From contig CAAGMI010000277.1 in the NCBI GenBank assembly GCA_900771005.1, positions 1 to 64,000 of the forward strand: 64,000 nt of DNA, given 5' to 3'. Of the stretch, positions 1-8,236 are shown in pieces; positions within the stretch are counted from its first letter, which is position 1, and each line of letters opens with the position of its first letter. Source of the DNA: Rikenellaceae bacterium. GTDB lineage: Bacteria > Bacteroidota > Bacteroidia > Bacteroidales > UBA932. Position numbers and translations under genes: made by a program. The notes beneath the pieces were generated by a model. That model was not told where the DNA came from, did no database searches, and saw nothing but the letters and a program-made list of their open reading frames with translations.

Positions 1-236
1 CAAAGTATTTCGCCAGCGTAAACAACTACCGGATGCCGACGGTCATTCGCCTTGACTTGGGATACCAGTTCGAGTTCAAGACGGGTAATGTAGGACATAA
101 GGTGAATCTGGGCGTCTGCCACGTCACCAACCACTTCAACCCGTTCATGCTGTATTTCGACGGAACGACGGAAACCTGGAACGAAATCGCCATCCTTCCG
201 ATAATGCCGAACTTCAGCTGGAGAGTAACTTTCTAA
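1..236 (+). CDS. TonB-dependent receptor, C-terminal fragment (5' end outside window)
   Basis: Seen: an open frame enters from the left edge (first whole codon at position 3) and ends at TAA 234-236, giving 77 residues. They align without gaps to the C-terminus of the receptor at 2226-4235; about four of five residues match, including NNYRMPTVIRLDLGYQF and the terminal IAILPIMPNFSW block. Known: such segments are the last strands of a 22-strand outer-membrane barrel, ending in an aromatic residue (here Phe). Inference: this is the end of a second receptor of the DUF4249-associated type, in a locus transcribed toward the sigma-controlled operon on the other strand. The nucleotide copies are clearly diverged, so this is not a recent duplication. 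Plug, signal peptide and regulators are outside the window. Confidence 0.9.
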   Translation, partial: KYFASVNNYRMPTVIRLDLGYQFEFKTGNVGHKVNLGVCHVTNHFNPFMLYFDGTTETWNEIAILPIMPNFSWRVTF

Positions 237-382
237 ACAGAATAAACAAGAAGCGTTTTGGCTATATGATAAGGATAAATGCGTGGAGATTAAAGCACTG
301 CTAAGGCTAATACCACGAAAATTTTCGACAGTACCAGAGAGTCGTAGTGTTTAGTCAATTGGTACGTTCGGGGTAATTCTTG

Positions 383-398
383 GACTCCAGTTGGAGTC
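383..398. repeat. Short perfect inverted repeat upstream of the GNAT module
   Basis: GACTCC-AGTT-GGAGTC (383-398) is a perfect palindrome with a 4-nt centre, lying 76 bp before the 52-aa gene. There is no T-run after it, so a terminator is unlikely. It could be an operator for a toxin-antitoxin repressor, but no second copy is seen. The rest of 237-473 is AT-rich and carries no convincing reading frame. Confidence 0.3.
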
Positions 399-448
399 TA
401 TGTTGATTTTTCTATGGATGGTTGTATTGTGGATTGAAGAAATCTTCG

Positions 449-456
449 TATTATTG
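449..456 (+). promoter_or_regulatory. Possible -7 element for the GNAT module
   Basis: TATTATTG matches the Bacteroidota -7 consensus TAnnTTTG at all but one position and ends 17 nt before the ATG at 474. An ATTG at 425-428 sits 20 nt upstream as a weak -33 element. The same variant box precedes the gene at 14443. Confidence 0.35.
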
Positions 457-473
457 CAAAAAATATAGAAGCT

Positions 474-632
474 ATGGCAAAACCTATTAGAGAAACACCG
501 GTTCTTACCGGAGAAGATGCCCTCAAGTTTGAGATGGCATCGCAGAATGTTTCGCCGGCCTCTAAGGAAGAGAAGGAGGAGGCGAAAAAAGCATATGAAT
601 TTTTCCGGTCGGTAGCAACATTCGCTTTGTGA
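474..632 (+). CDS. Small protein upstream of GNAT enzyme, candidate antitoxin (52 aa)
   Basis: Seen: ATG 474 to TGA 630-632 encodes 52 residues beginning MAKPIRETPVLTGEDALKFE and ending YEFFRSVATFAL. The middle is rich in Lys/Glu (about residues 31-40) and likely helical. Its stop overlaps the ATG of the acetyltransferase by one base (TGATG), which implies translational coupling. Known: TacT-type GNAT toxins are encoded directly after a small antitoxin gene, usually with an N-terminal DNA-binding fold and a C-terminal neutralising tail. Inference: this is the antitoxin-like partner of the next gene. No ribbon-helix-helix motif is obvious, so how it represses is unclear. It could instead be a small accessory protein unrelated to toxin control. 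Confidence 0.6.
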   Translation: MAKPIRETPVLTGEDALKFEMASQNVSPASKEEKEEAKKAYEFFRSVATFAL

Positions 633-1177
633 TGGAAATAAAATTCAAACGCTTCAATCCCCAAACAGATATCATCAAGCCATTCGATTGCGGAGATTCC
701 GATTTGAATGGCTTTTTGTTGGAATCAAATGAGGATGTTCCCAATGCAACCCAACATGCAAAGCAGTTGTTGGCTGTAACATACATAATTGAAGATATAG
801 AAGCAGGGAAAACTGTCGCCTACTTCAGTTTACTACACGACCGTATTGAGCGTGACTTTGCTGACAAAACGATTTGGAATCGTCTTTCCAGGCAGATTCC
901 CAATGCGAAGCGAAGACGCTCATATCCAGCTATAAAAATAGGTCGTCTTGCAGTGAGTGAAGAATATAAGGGTCTTGGATTCGGCTCCAAAATTCTCGGT
1001 CTTGTGAAGCAGTGGTACTCTTCTGACAATAGAGCCGGATGCCGGTATATTACTGTTGATGCTCTTCGTTCAGCAGTGGATTTCTATCAGCAGAATCATT
1101 TCGAAAGGCTCATTTCAAGCGATGATGAAGAAGACACAGTGCTGATGTACTACGATTTGAAGCGATTCTCAGAGTAA
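632..1177 (+). CDS. GNAT-family N-acetyltransferase, toxin-like (181 aa)
   Basis: Transfers acetyl from acetyl-CoA to an amino group. Seen: an N-terminal FDCGDSDLNGFLLE segment, the core strand IGRLAVSEEY and the CoA pyrophosphate loop YKGLGFGSKIL (about residues 108-120), then a C-terminal strand VDALRSAVDFYQQNHFERL. Known: the F-C-G...LN.FL opening and this compact length are typical of TacT/AtaT-like GNAT toxins, which acetylate aminoacyl-tRNA and block translation. Start: ATG 632 overlaps the stop of the upstream 52-aa gene; a GTG at 629 is also possible. Inference: second gene of a type II toxin-antitoxin-like pair in an accessory patch next to an integrase scar. A housekeeping acetyltransferase cannot be ruled out. 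Confidence 0.75.
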   Translation: MEIKFKRFNPQTDIIKPFDCGDSDLNGFLLESNEDVPNATQHAKQLLAVTYIIEDIEAGKTVAYFSLLHDRIERDFADKTIWNRLSRQIPNAKRRRSYPAIKIGRLAVSEEYKGLGFGSKILGLVKQWYSSDNRAGCRYITVDALRSAVDFYQQNHFERLISSDDEEDTVLMYYDLKRFSE

Positions 1178-1183
1178 GTTGGT

Positions 1184-1285
1184 CTAAATTTTCGGAACGA
1201 GGTTTACAGCCTTCCGTTTGTTCTCATCGACAATCTTCGCATAGATCTAAGTTGTGCGGATATTGCAGTGGCCGAGAATCTTTGA
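1184..1285 (-). pseudogene. Tyrosine recombinase (integrase) C-terminal remnant with in-frame stop
   Basis: Seen on the minus strand: SKILGHCNIRTT, a TAG stop at 1247-1249, then IYAKIVDENKRKAVNLVPKI and a final TAG at 1184-1186, all in one frame. Known: LGH..I.TTQ.YA is the conserved C-terminal motif of Bacteroidota phage-type integrases, including the box II His and the catalytic Tyr. Here the Gln codon before I-Y has become TAG, a single C-to-T change from CAG. Upstream of about 1285 the homology stops and the neighbouring lipoprotein gene ends at 1301. Inference: scar of an integrated element that has lost all but about 33 codons of its integrase. Confidence 0.8.
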
Positions 1286-1300
1286 ACCGGGTGGCCGTGT

Positions 1301-2194
1301 TCAGGCGCAGATTCTGCCTAAGCTCTCATAAATCAGTTCGAGGGTCGGTTCTTCTACTGTTGCGCGGTTGCAGACCCAGACAAACTCGTCAAGCGTGTCC
1401 AACTGTTCTTGAGTCAGGGTGCTGTCATAATGGTAGGATATTACCGCACCCAGGAGATACGGGAAGAAAGCGGTAAAGAAACTGTATGTGCCTGACTCGT
1501 CGCTAAGGATCTCGTCAATTTTCTGAATCACGCCCTCGCTCAATTCGGCGATTTGTTCCGGAGAGAAACGGTTGTTGTCAACCGCTGATGCGGCAACCAG
1601 TGATAAAGAGGCGATGCCGTTGCACACGCTTGACTGTTTTCTGTAATCCCGGCTGTCGATTATTATTTCTGTTGATTTTCCGTCCCAGTCGCTGTACCTG
1701 ACTTCCTTATATAAGCTCAGCATTTCCTGAGGGGCATCCTTCCTCAGATGAAGTTCGCGATACCCGTTGAAGTTGTCCATAATATAGTGTATTCCATCCA
1801 GGAAACTGACGCCCGGGCTGAACCAGGCGGCAATATCCGCATTGTAGGGATATATGTAGCAGGTTCTCAAAAGATTCGCGGTAGACATAGCCAGAAGCTT
1901 TTCTTCGGGGATATCGCACATCGCGTGCAGTTCATCCGAAGTTTCCGCTTCAGTCCTGTGGTCCCACCAATAGACGAAGGATCCTCCTTCGCCGCTGAGG
2001 CCCTCGGCGCTTTTGGTCATTTCCCAAGGTTCATACCCGAGCCATTTGTCCTCGTATTCCGCGAACAACGCATCCCCACGGTATATCAACTCGCCGATGC
2101 CGGGAGTCTCAGGCCCGGGAGTCTCAGGCTCTACCTTTTCCGCACAGGACACGGCGAATGCCGTCAGAATCAATATCTGTAGAATCTTCTTCAT
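1301..2194 (-). CDS. Hypothetical lipoprotein, last gene of the sigma-controlled operon
   Basis: Not recognised as a named family. Seen: 297 residues starting with a lipoprotein signal (MKKILQILILTAFAVSC, lipobox Cys at residue 17), then a Pro/Glu/Thr-rich linker (residues 19-32) typical of surface-exposed Bacteroidota lipoproteins. The rest looks like a globular domain with several Trp/Tyr-rich stretches. It lies 31 bp downstream of the second TonB receptor on the same strand, so it probably belongs to the operon and may be a surface accessory protein of that receptor. Its 3' end abuts the integrase scar, so the original C-terminus may have been altered, although LGRICA followed by a stop is not obviously abnormal. 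Confidence 0.7.
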   Translation of the reverse strand: MKKILQILILTAFAVSCAEKVEPETPGPETPGIGELIYRGDALFAEYEDKWLGYEPWEMTKSAEGLSGEGGSFVYWWDHRTEAETSDELHAMCDIPEEKLLAMSTANLLRTCYIYPYNADIAAWFSPGVSFLDGIHYIMDNFNGYRELHLRKDAPQEMLSLYKEVRYSDWDGKSTEIIIDSRDYRKQSSVCNGIASLSLVAASAVDNNRFSPEQIAELSEGVIQKIDEILSDESGTYSFFTAFFPYLLGAVISYHYDSTLTQEQLDTLDEFVWVCNRATVEEPTLELIYESLGRICA

Positions 2195-2225
2195 ATAGAA
2201 ATTCGCGTTTTTACAAGTTTACAAA

Positions 2226-4235
2226 TCAAAATTCAATTCTCCAACTGAAATTTGGCATAATCGGAAGGATAGCTATCTCCTCCCAAGCCTCCTTTTCAGT
2301 GTCAAAAAAGAGCATAAACGGGTTGAAGTGATTGGTGACGTTGCAGATGCCAAGATTCACCTTGTGACTTACCTTGCCTGTCCTGAATGCGAACTGGTAT
2401 CCGAGGTCCAGACGGATCACCGTTGGCATCCGGTAGTTGTTTACGCTCGAGAAGTACTTGGCGTTCCAGTCCTTGCCGGGCAGCTTGACCGGATATGTCT
2501 CGGCCGCACCGTTCTCCCAGTTTCCGCTTTGGAGAATGAACGTGGCGTTGATGCCTTTCCACTGTGCAGTGGCATTCAGAACGTGAGTCCTGTCGAAGCG
2601 CGCGTGAAACGGCTGTCCGTTGTTCGTCTGGGCGAAATCGTGTCTCATTGTCCTGGACAGCGTATATGCCGTTCTCAAGTAGAAATCCTTCCCCAGATAT
2701 TCATACAGGAATTCCGCTCCGTAAGCAGTACCCTTTCCGAAATCCACGTCGTCCTCCCAGTTGGCAAGCGCCCCGCTGAACAGCGACTGAGCATATTTGT
2801 AATAAATAAGGCCGTCCATAGCCTTGTAGAATGCACCAAGGGACACCGTATGGTTTCCGACAATTGCAGTAAGTCCTGCATTGCCCTGCAGCGCAGTCTC
2901 TGGTGCCACCTGTTTTCCGGACGGCACGACCATATCGAGAGACCAGCCGACAGGCATTCCCTCAAGTGTGTGATAATACTGTTTCATCCTGTCTCCGGTC
3001 AATTCCAAAGACAGCCAGTCGGTGAAATTGATTTTTGCCAGAAGGCTGCCGTCGATATCAAGGCGTCCTTGAGTATCACGCATAAGATTGCGGTAATAAT
3101 GGCCACGGACCACGGCTTTTATCTTCAAACGGTCCTCGATGGAATATTCCCCCTGTGCCCATAAGGTTGAAAGGAGGGTACCGGTGACATTGTTCGCCTC
3201 CGCGACCTGTCCCGGTGCAAACTGAGCATAGCGCAGGTTTACTCCTTCACTTAATGCAAATCCTTTTGGCAACGTGTGCTGAAGCTGGCCCGCAATAGTG
3301 TATTCACTAAGTTGGGAATGCAGTGAAAGACAGTTTCTTACATCACGATAGACCTTATCCTGCTGCTGGCTGCTCCCGTATCTGTTTGCGGATGCGGTCA
3401 GTTCAAGACGGGAATTCTCCCAGTAATGCCTGAAACGGAGCATACCCACAATGTTGTTCCAGGACATCTCCTCGTGTGCTGCCTGATACTGTCCGGGGGC
3501 GTCGAAACCATAACTGTCGATACTTCCGAGGAATGACGCATCCAGAAAGCTGCGTGACCCTATCTGCCATCTCAGTTTGCCGTAGGCATCCCCGACATTG
3601 GTGGAGAAATTGTTCAGTCCGCTTATCAGATCCGGAAGGAATTTCCGTACCGCACGATACTCCAGAGTCAAAGGAGAGTAACGCAAGGAAAGAACGTAAG
3701 ACAGTTTTTTCCCTATCGGTCCTTCAGTCCCGGCACTTACGAGGAAGGTGTTCAGCGAAACGCTTGTTTTTCTGTGGTCTGAAGGAGTTCTTGATGTCAT
3801 CCTGAGGTGGGCGGCAGTGAAATTGTTGTCACCGCCGTCGAAGCCGCCTTTGGCGAGCGATGCACCCTCCGTCACCTCCGTCGGGATTATTGACGTGAGA
3901 CCGAGTATATGGGAATAACCGTAAACAGGCACCCCGTCCAGAGAAAACAGGTTGTTACCTGAACCGCCTCCGCGCACATACATCGCCGTGGTGCCGTCGG
4001 CACCGGTAGTTACACCCGGCAGGCTCTGTGCCCATCGTATGGCGTCGCCTTCACCCAATGGCGAAATCATGACCCTGATTCCTTCAAGGCCTGTCTGCAA
4101 TTTTCCAAGGGCCACTTCAACACGGTGAGATTCAGTTTTAACTGCAGCCTGCAATGTGTCCTGCCACTCTTTTTCCTGGGCCTGCAGACCTATTGAAAGC
4201 AGCAGAGTGAAGATTGTAACAGCGATATTTTTCAT
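2226..4235 (-). CDS. TonB-dependent receptor without STN domain (669 aa)
   Basis: Outer-membrane gated channel for an unknown ligand, energised by TonB. Seen: signal peptide (about residues 1-19), then almost directly the plug domain (SPLGEGDAIRWAQSLPGV and MYVRGGGSGNNLFSLDGVP, about residues 57-105), then a long barrel ending in Phe. No STN and no carboxypeptidase-like N-terminal domain is present, which makes it short for the family. It is clearly paralogous to the STN-bearing receptor at 5981-8236 and to the fragment at 1-236. It starts 7 bp after the DUF4249 gene. Inference: a non-signalling receptor co-expressed with the signalling one. The ligand cannot be deduced; the DUF4249 partner argues against a classical SusCD glycan pair. 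Confidence 0.93.
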   Translation of the reverse strand: MKNIAVTIFTLLLSIGLQAQEKEWQDTLQAAVKTESHRVEVALGKLQTGLEGIRVMISPLGEGDAIRWAQSLPGVTTGADGTTAMYVRGGGSGNNLFSLDGVPVYGYSHILGLTSIIPTEVTEGASLAKGGFDGGDNNFTAAHLRMTSRTPSDHRKTSVSLNTFLVSAGTEGPIGKKLSYVLSLRYSPLTLEYRAVRKFLPDLISGLNNFSTNVGDAYGKLRWQIGSRSFLDASFLGSIDSYGFDAPGQYQAAHEEMSWNNIVGMLRFRHYWENSRLELTASANRYGSSQQQDKVYRDVRNCLSLHSQLSEYTIAGQLQHTLPKGFALSEGVNLRYAQFAPGQVAEANNVTGTLLSTLWAQGEYSIEDRLKIKAVVRGHYYRNLMRDTQGRLDIDGSLLAKINFTDWLSLELTGDRMKQYYHTLEGMPVGWSLDMVVPSGKQVAPETALQGNAGLTAIVGNHTVSLGAFYKAMDGLIYYKYAQSLFSGALANWEDDVDFGKGTAYGAEFLYEYLGKDFYLRTAYTLSRTMRHDFAQTNNGQPFHARFDRTHVLNATAQWKGINATFILQSGNWENGAAETYPVKLPGKDWNAKYFSSVNNYRMPTVIRLDLGYQFAFRTGKVSHKVNLGICNVTNHFNPFMLFFDTEKEAWEEIAILPIMPNFSWRIEF

Positions 4236-4242
4236 ATTAGCC

Positions 4243-5979
4243 TTACTTTATCTCAACCAATACATTGAAATCCGTAACTCCCATTTCAGGCAGGATTTCA
4301 TCCTTAACCAAAAGTATATGTTCATCCATGCGCGTTGAGGCAGCTATGTATGAATCCCAGGACAAGCATAATTCGTCATTATCCCCGATCTTGTCAACGA
4401 CAAGTGCTACACGTGATGAAATGGCAGGATTCAGGACGTACCACTCCTCTGCTCGTAAAATCCCTATACTATGCTGTGTCCAACCATTATCTGCAATATG
4501 AGCCCAATAGAACATATGCCTGCAACGTCCGTTTGTCCTGTCTTCCGACACAAGATAATCAACCAGGTATGGAAAGTAAGCGCGCCAATTTCCACGTGCA
4601 TATGCCACAATGACCGTATTCAGCGTAAAATCGACCGGCCCATATTCTTCAAGACCGTGCTCGCGTAACTGCTCTTCGTCATCTATACGGTAAACGGCCT
4701 GCTTGAACAGATAATATGTCGGATACGTACCTGCATTCACAGGCACCTTGGCGTCTTTTATTCCGTACTTCCAATCATCCGGAATGCCTGCGCGCACTTC
4801 ATAATGCAAAAGGGAAAAATCCCGGTGGCTTTGCCAGTTGACAGATTTAATGTTGGTAACCCTATTTTTTTCTTCTTCATCACAAGGATGCATATTGTGT
4901 CCTCTGTATTCTTCTTCTTCATAAAAAGGAGACCTGTCATATATTGTATAATCCACGATCCGACTTTCAAGCCCGGAGAAGAGGAAAGGCCCGGATCCCC
5001 AATTGATTTCGCCTTCCCAGAGAAGGGTGCGTTCAATCTTTGCTCCGAATATTCCCACAGCTCCGTGGACGTTCGTGTAAACGTTGTCCCTGAGAAATAT
5101 TGCCGACAAATCCGAAGAATTGCTGACCTGTTCCAGATGGTAAGAGTCCGTAAGATACTTGTCATAATCCTCGGAGACGGCGAAATAGTGCAGTTCCGGA
5201 AAGCGTTTCCTACTATGTACGAAATCCGTCTTGTCTTCCAGATAGCCTCGGAAATCACCGGATACCAGAAATTCCGTTCGTTCCGCCTCCCGTGCCGGGA
5301 AACGCAAATAGTGACGGTGATTGACCGCAGTCATAAGGTCAGGATAGGAGGACAGCCTGAAGTACCTGGAATCGAATACCGCATTTCCAGAATAAGTTGA
5401 TGTCTGCTCATTGAATTTGTCAACTTCCGGATAATCTGTCGCCAGATTTTCCGTTATCACTCCATTTGAACTAAGATCAGGATAATTCATCCCATAGAAC
5501 CATACGGGATTTCGGAGAGTGTCAACGGAAAAGATGTACCCGTGGTCCTTACGGTACTTCGCATAAGCAGGAAGATTCTCCCTCCACCAGTTCCACTCCG
5601 CACCCAACGAAGGGACTTCAGGCATAGACTGCTCCGCCCAAATCGGCTCGCGTCCCGGGACGCTGACATCGAGACGGTAGTTGTGCAATGGAATGGCAGT
5701 GTAAGACAGCTGCCAGGAGCCGTCCTCGGCTCTTGCAAAACGCCCTACCTCCCGTCCTTCCGTCAGGTCGGCGAGCACGGCATCCGCTTCGTCCAGTGAA
5801 GGCGCGACCTCACGCGATGCTCCCTTCGTGTATGTCAGATACAGAGTCTGCACAGGTTCATCGCAGAGGATGCATTCAACTACTATCTGCGGGTCTTCTC
5901 TAGCGTCCATAGTCACTTCCTTCACGCAGGAGCAAAGGAACAGGAGAAGAAGAAAACAAAGAATTATAAACCTTTTCAT
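4243..5979 (-). CDS. DUF4249-type surface lipoprotein (578 aa)
   Basis: Seen: lipoprotein signal (MKRFIILCFLLLLFLCSC, Cys at about residue 18), then VVECILCDEPVQTLYLTYTK, the N-terminal beta-strand pattern of DUF4249 proteins. Known: DUF4249 lipoproteins are encoded beside TonB receptors with STN domains and FecR regulators, and are thought to act like SusD as surface ligand-binding partners. At 578 residues it is longer than most family members as I recall them, with a C-terminal half (from about residue 300) of unassigned function. It sits 1 bp after one TonB receptor and 7 bp before another, so it may serve both. Confidence 0.8.
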   Translation of the reverse strand: MKRFIILCFLLLLFLCSCVKEVTMDAREDPQIVVECILCDEPVQTLYLTYTKGASREVAPSLDEADAVLADLTEGREVGRFARAEDGSWQLSYTAIPLHNYRLDVSVPGREPIWAEQSMPEVPSLGAEWNWWRENLPAYAKYRKDHGYIFSVDTLRNPVWFYGMNYPDLSSNGVITENLATDYPEVDKFNEQTSTYSGNAVFDSRYFRLSSYPDLMTAVNHRHYLRFPAREAERTEFLVSGDFRGYLEDKTDFVHSRKRFPELHYFAVSEDYDKYLTDSYHLEQVSNSSDLSAIFLRDNVYTNVHGAVGIFGAKIERTLLWEGEINWGSGPFLFSGLESRIVDYTIYDRSPFYEEEEYRGHNMHPCDEEEKNRVTNIKSVNWQSHRDFSLLHYEVRAGIPDDWKYGIKDAKVPVNAGTYPTYYLFKQAVYRIDDEEQLREHGLEEYGPVDFTLNTVIVAYARGNWRAYFPYLVDYLVSEDRTNGRCRHMFYWAHIADNGWTQHSIGILRAEEWYVLNPAISSRVALVVDKIGDNDELCLSWDSYIAASTRMDEHILLVKDEILPEMGVTDFNVLVEIK

Positions 5980-5980
5980 A

Positions 5981-8236
5981 TCAGAATTCTATTCTATAAT
6001 TGAAATTCGGAAGTATCGGAATAATGGCCAGTTCTTTCCAGGACTCGGTGCTTGCATCATATATTATCAGGGAAGGGTTGAAATGATTGGTTACATTGCA
6101 AATTCCCAGGTTGACAAGATGTTTCACGCGGCCGGTGGTGAAATCAAAATGGTAACCGAGGTCAAGCCGAAGCATTGTCGGCATATGATAGTTGTTCACA
6201 CCGCTGAAATATTGAGCTTCCCAATCAACTCCGGGCCTGTGGGAAATATACGTCTCGCCTTCTCCGTTTTCCCAATTCCCGCTCTGGATGATGAATGTCG
6301 CGTTGAATCCTTTCCATTGCGCCGATGCGTTCAAGACGTGTCTGCGGTCGAACCTGGCCGGGAACTGTCCTCCATTGTAGATGGACGGAAAATCCTCGCG
6401 CAGTGTCTTCGAAAGTGTGTACGATGCCCTGATGTTCCAGTCGTCAGCGATAAATTCATAAAGTGTCTCGATGCCGTATGACCTTCCGTTGCCCGTTTCG
6501 ACGTTGTCTTCCCAGCTGGCGAGAGCGCCGTTGAAAAGCGTTTGGGAATACTTGTAGTATATCAGGTTCTCCATCTTTTTGTAAAAGGCTCCGATCGTAA
6601 AGTTGTTGGATCCGAAACATCCGGACAGGCCGACATTTCCCTGCCAGGACAATTCAGGCAGCACTATTCCTCCCGTAGGAATTATCAGATCAAGCGACCA
6701 GCCGGTAGGAAGGCCTTCCAGGGTATGATAATACTGGGCCATCTGGTCGACAGTCGCCTCGACTGACAGATTCCCGTTGGCGGTCCACCTGGCCGACAGG
6801 CTGAATTCCGGTTGGAATCTGACTGACTGCTCCGAATTGAAATTCCTGTATAGATTTCCCCTGACCATTGCTTTCAGAAATAATTTTTCGGAAGCATTAT
6901 ATTCAGCTTGCAGCCAGCCAGTCATCAGCGACACATCCGACTTTTTGGTCTCCTTGTTGAGTTGACCGGGAGCGAAACGGGCGAAACGGGTGTTCACACC
7001 TTCTTTCAGGCAGAACTTTCCATCCTTCAAATAATGCTTCAGACTCAGATGCAGGCTGTATTCAAGCAGGGATGACTGCAATGACAGGTAATTCTTTGTC
7101 ATCCTGTAGTATTTGTCCTGCTCCTGCGAGTTGCGGAAACTGTTGACACTTGCCGTGGCGTCAAAGGTCGTGACTGTATTTCCGCTGTGATACCTTATCA
7201 TCCCGATGCCGTTCCTCCATCCCATCTTGTCCTTGTTGGCATAGTTCATTGTAAATGAATAGTCGTCTATACTTCCCAGCCCGGATGCTTCCACCCAGCT
7301 TCTGTCGTTGAAGTCAAACCTTATCTTGCCATACAGGTCTCCTACTGTCGCACGGAAATTGTCCAGTCCTCCGAACACTCCCGGGAGGATATTCCTGACA
7401 GCCTTGAATTCAAGCGGCAGCGGAGATATACGTGCTGAGAGGAGATAAGAAAACCGTTTGATTCTACCCTCATTGCCGAAGCTGATCAGAAAGTTGTTCA
7501 GCGCGAAACTCGTATTTATCCCTTCCTCTTCCACCTTCCTTGAAAGTACTCCCAGATGGGCTGACGTGAAATTATTGTCATTTCCGTCAAATCCGCTTTT
7601 CTGCATAAAGGCGTTTGACATTACGGACTGAGGCACAACGGTAGTGAGTCCCAGCAGGTGTGAATAGCCGTACACGGGAACGCCGTCAATAGAGAACAGG
7701 TTGTTACTCGAATTCCCCCCTCGTACATAGAAAGCCGAGCTCCCGTCCACACCGGTCGTGACTCCGGGAAGACCCTGGACCCACTTGACGGGATCACCTT
7801 CCCCGAGCGGGGATACGATACTGCGGATCTCAGGCACATCGGAACTCAGTTTTCCTACACTCCTCACTATCCCGCGGTTACCGACTACGACAGAAGGGCT
7901 GATTGTATCCATCCTTGTGCTTTGCTGACCTATCGTCGCGTAAACTTCTATCGGGACCTCAGGCTTTGCTTCCGTCAGTAGAATATACTTTCCTTTTATT
8001 TCCCAGTCTATCCCCGTACCGTCGAACAGTTCCTTCAGACAGTTCCTCAAACTTCTGCCTTTCAAATCTTTCCCGAGGTATTTCTGGTCAACAGGCAATT
8101 TTGAATCATAGGCGAAGAACATCCCATATTGCTCACTGACAGCCTTCATCCCTTCCTTTACAGTGCTGAAAGACTGCGAGAAAGCAAGAGATGAAAGTAA
8201 AGAGAGCAGAATGAGGGATGTCGTCAGCCGTTTCAT
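5981..8236 (-). CDS. TonB-dependent receptor with STN signalling domain (751 aa)
   Basis: Outer-membrane receptor that both imports a ligand and signals across the envelope. Seen: signal peptide (1-20), STN domain (about 23-92, e.g. LKGRSLRNCLKELFDGTGI and KYILLTEAKP), plug (IRSIVSPLGEGDPVKWVQGL through FYVRGGNSSNNLFSIDGVP, about 135-200) and a barrel ending IPILPNFNYRIEF. Known: the STN domain contacts a FecR-type anti-sigma factor in the periplasm when ligand binds. The start overlaps the stop of the DUF4974 gene by 4 bp and the ECF sigma gene lies just upstream, the classical order for such a system. The ligand is unknown. Confidence 0.95.
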   Translation of the reverse strand: MKRLTTSLILLSLLSSLAFSQSFSTVKEGMKAVSEQYGMFFAYDSKLPVDQKYLGKDLKGRSLRNCLKELFDGTGIDWEIKGKYILLTEAKPEVPIEVYATIGQQSTRMDTISPSVVVGNRGIVRSVGKLSSDVPEIRSIVSPLGEGDPVKWVQGLPGVTTGVDGSSAFYVRGGNSSNNLFSIDGVPVYGYSHLLGLTTVVPQSVMSNAFMQKSGFDGNDNNFTSAHLGVLSRKVEEEGINTSFALNNFLISFGNEGRIKRFSYLLSARISPLPLEFKAVRNILPGVFGGLDNFRATVGDLYGKIRFDFNDRSWVEASGLGSIDDYSFTMNYANKDKMGWRNGIGMIRYHSGNTVTTFDATASVNSFRNSQEQDKYYRMTKNYLSLQSSLLEYSLHLSLKHYLKDGKFCLKEGVNTRFARFAPGQLNKETKKSDVSLMTGWLQAEYNASEKLFLKAMVRGNLYRNFNSEQSVRFQPEFSLSARWTANGNLSVEATVDQMAQYYHTLEGLPTGWSLDLIIPTGGIVLPELSWQGNVGLSGCFGSNNFTIGAFYKKMENLIYYKYSQTLFNGALASWEDNVETGNGRSYGIETLYEFIADDWNIRASYTLSKTLREDFPSIYNGGQFPARFDRRHVLNASAQWKGFNATFIIQSGNWENGEGETYISHRPGVDWEAQYFSGVNNYHMPTMLRLDLGYHFDFTTGRVKHLVNLGICNVTNHFNPSLIIYDASTESWKELAIIPILPNFNYRIEF

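Noticed and set aside
2328..3164. Long plus-strand open frame of 278 codons
   Set aside because: It is the antisense shadow of the TonB receptor at 2226-4235; no recognisable protein features.
1..4235. Recent inverted duplication of the receptor gene
   Set aside because: The protein match is high but the nucleotide sequences differ throughout, including many third positions, so the copies are old.
2226..5979. SusC/SusD glycan utilisation pair
   Set aside because: The lipoprotein is DUF4249-like, not SusD, and the receptors lack the N-terminal carboxypeptidase-like domain of SusC.
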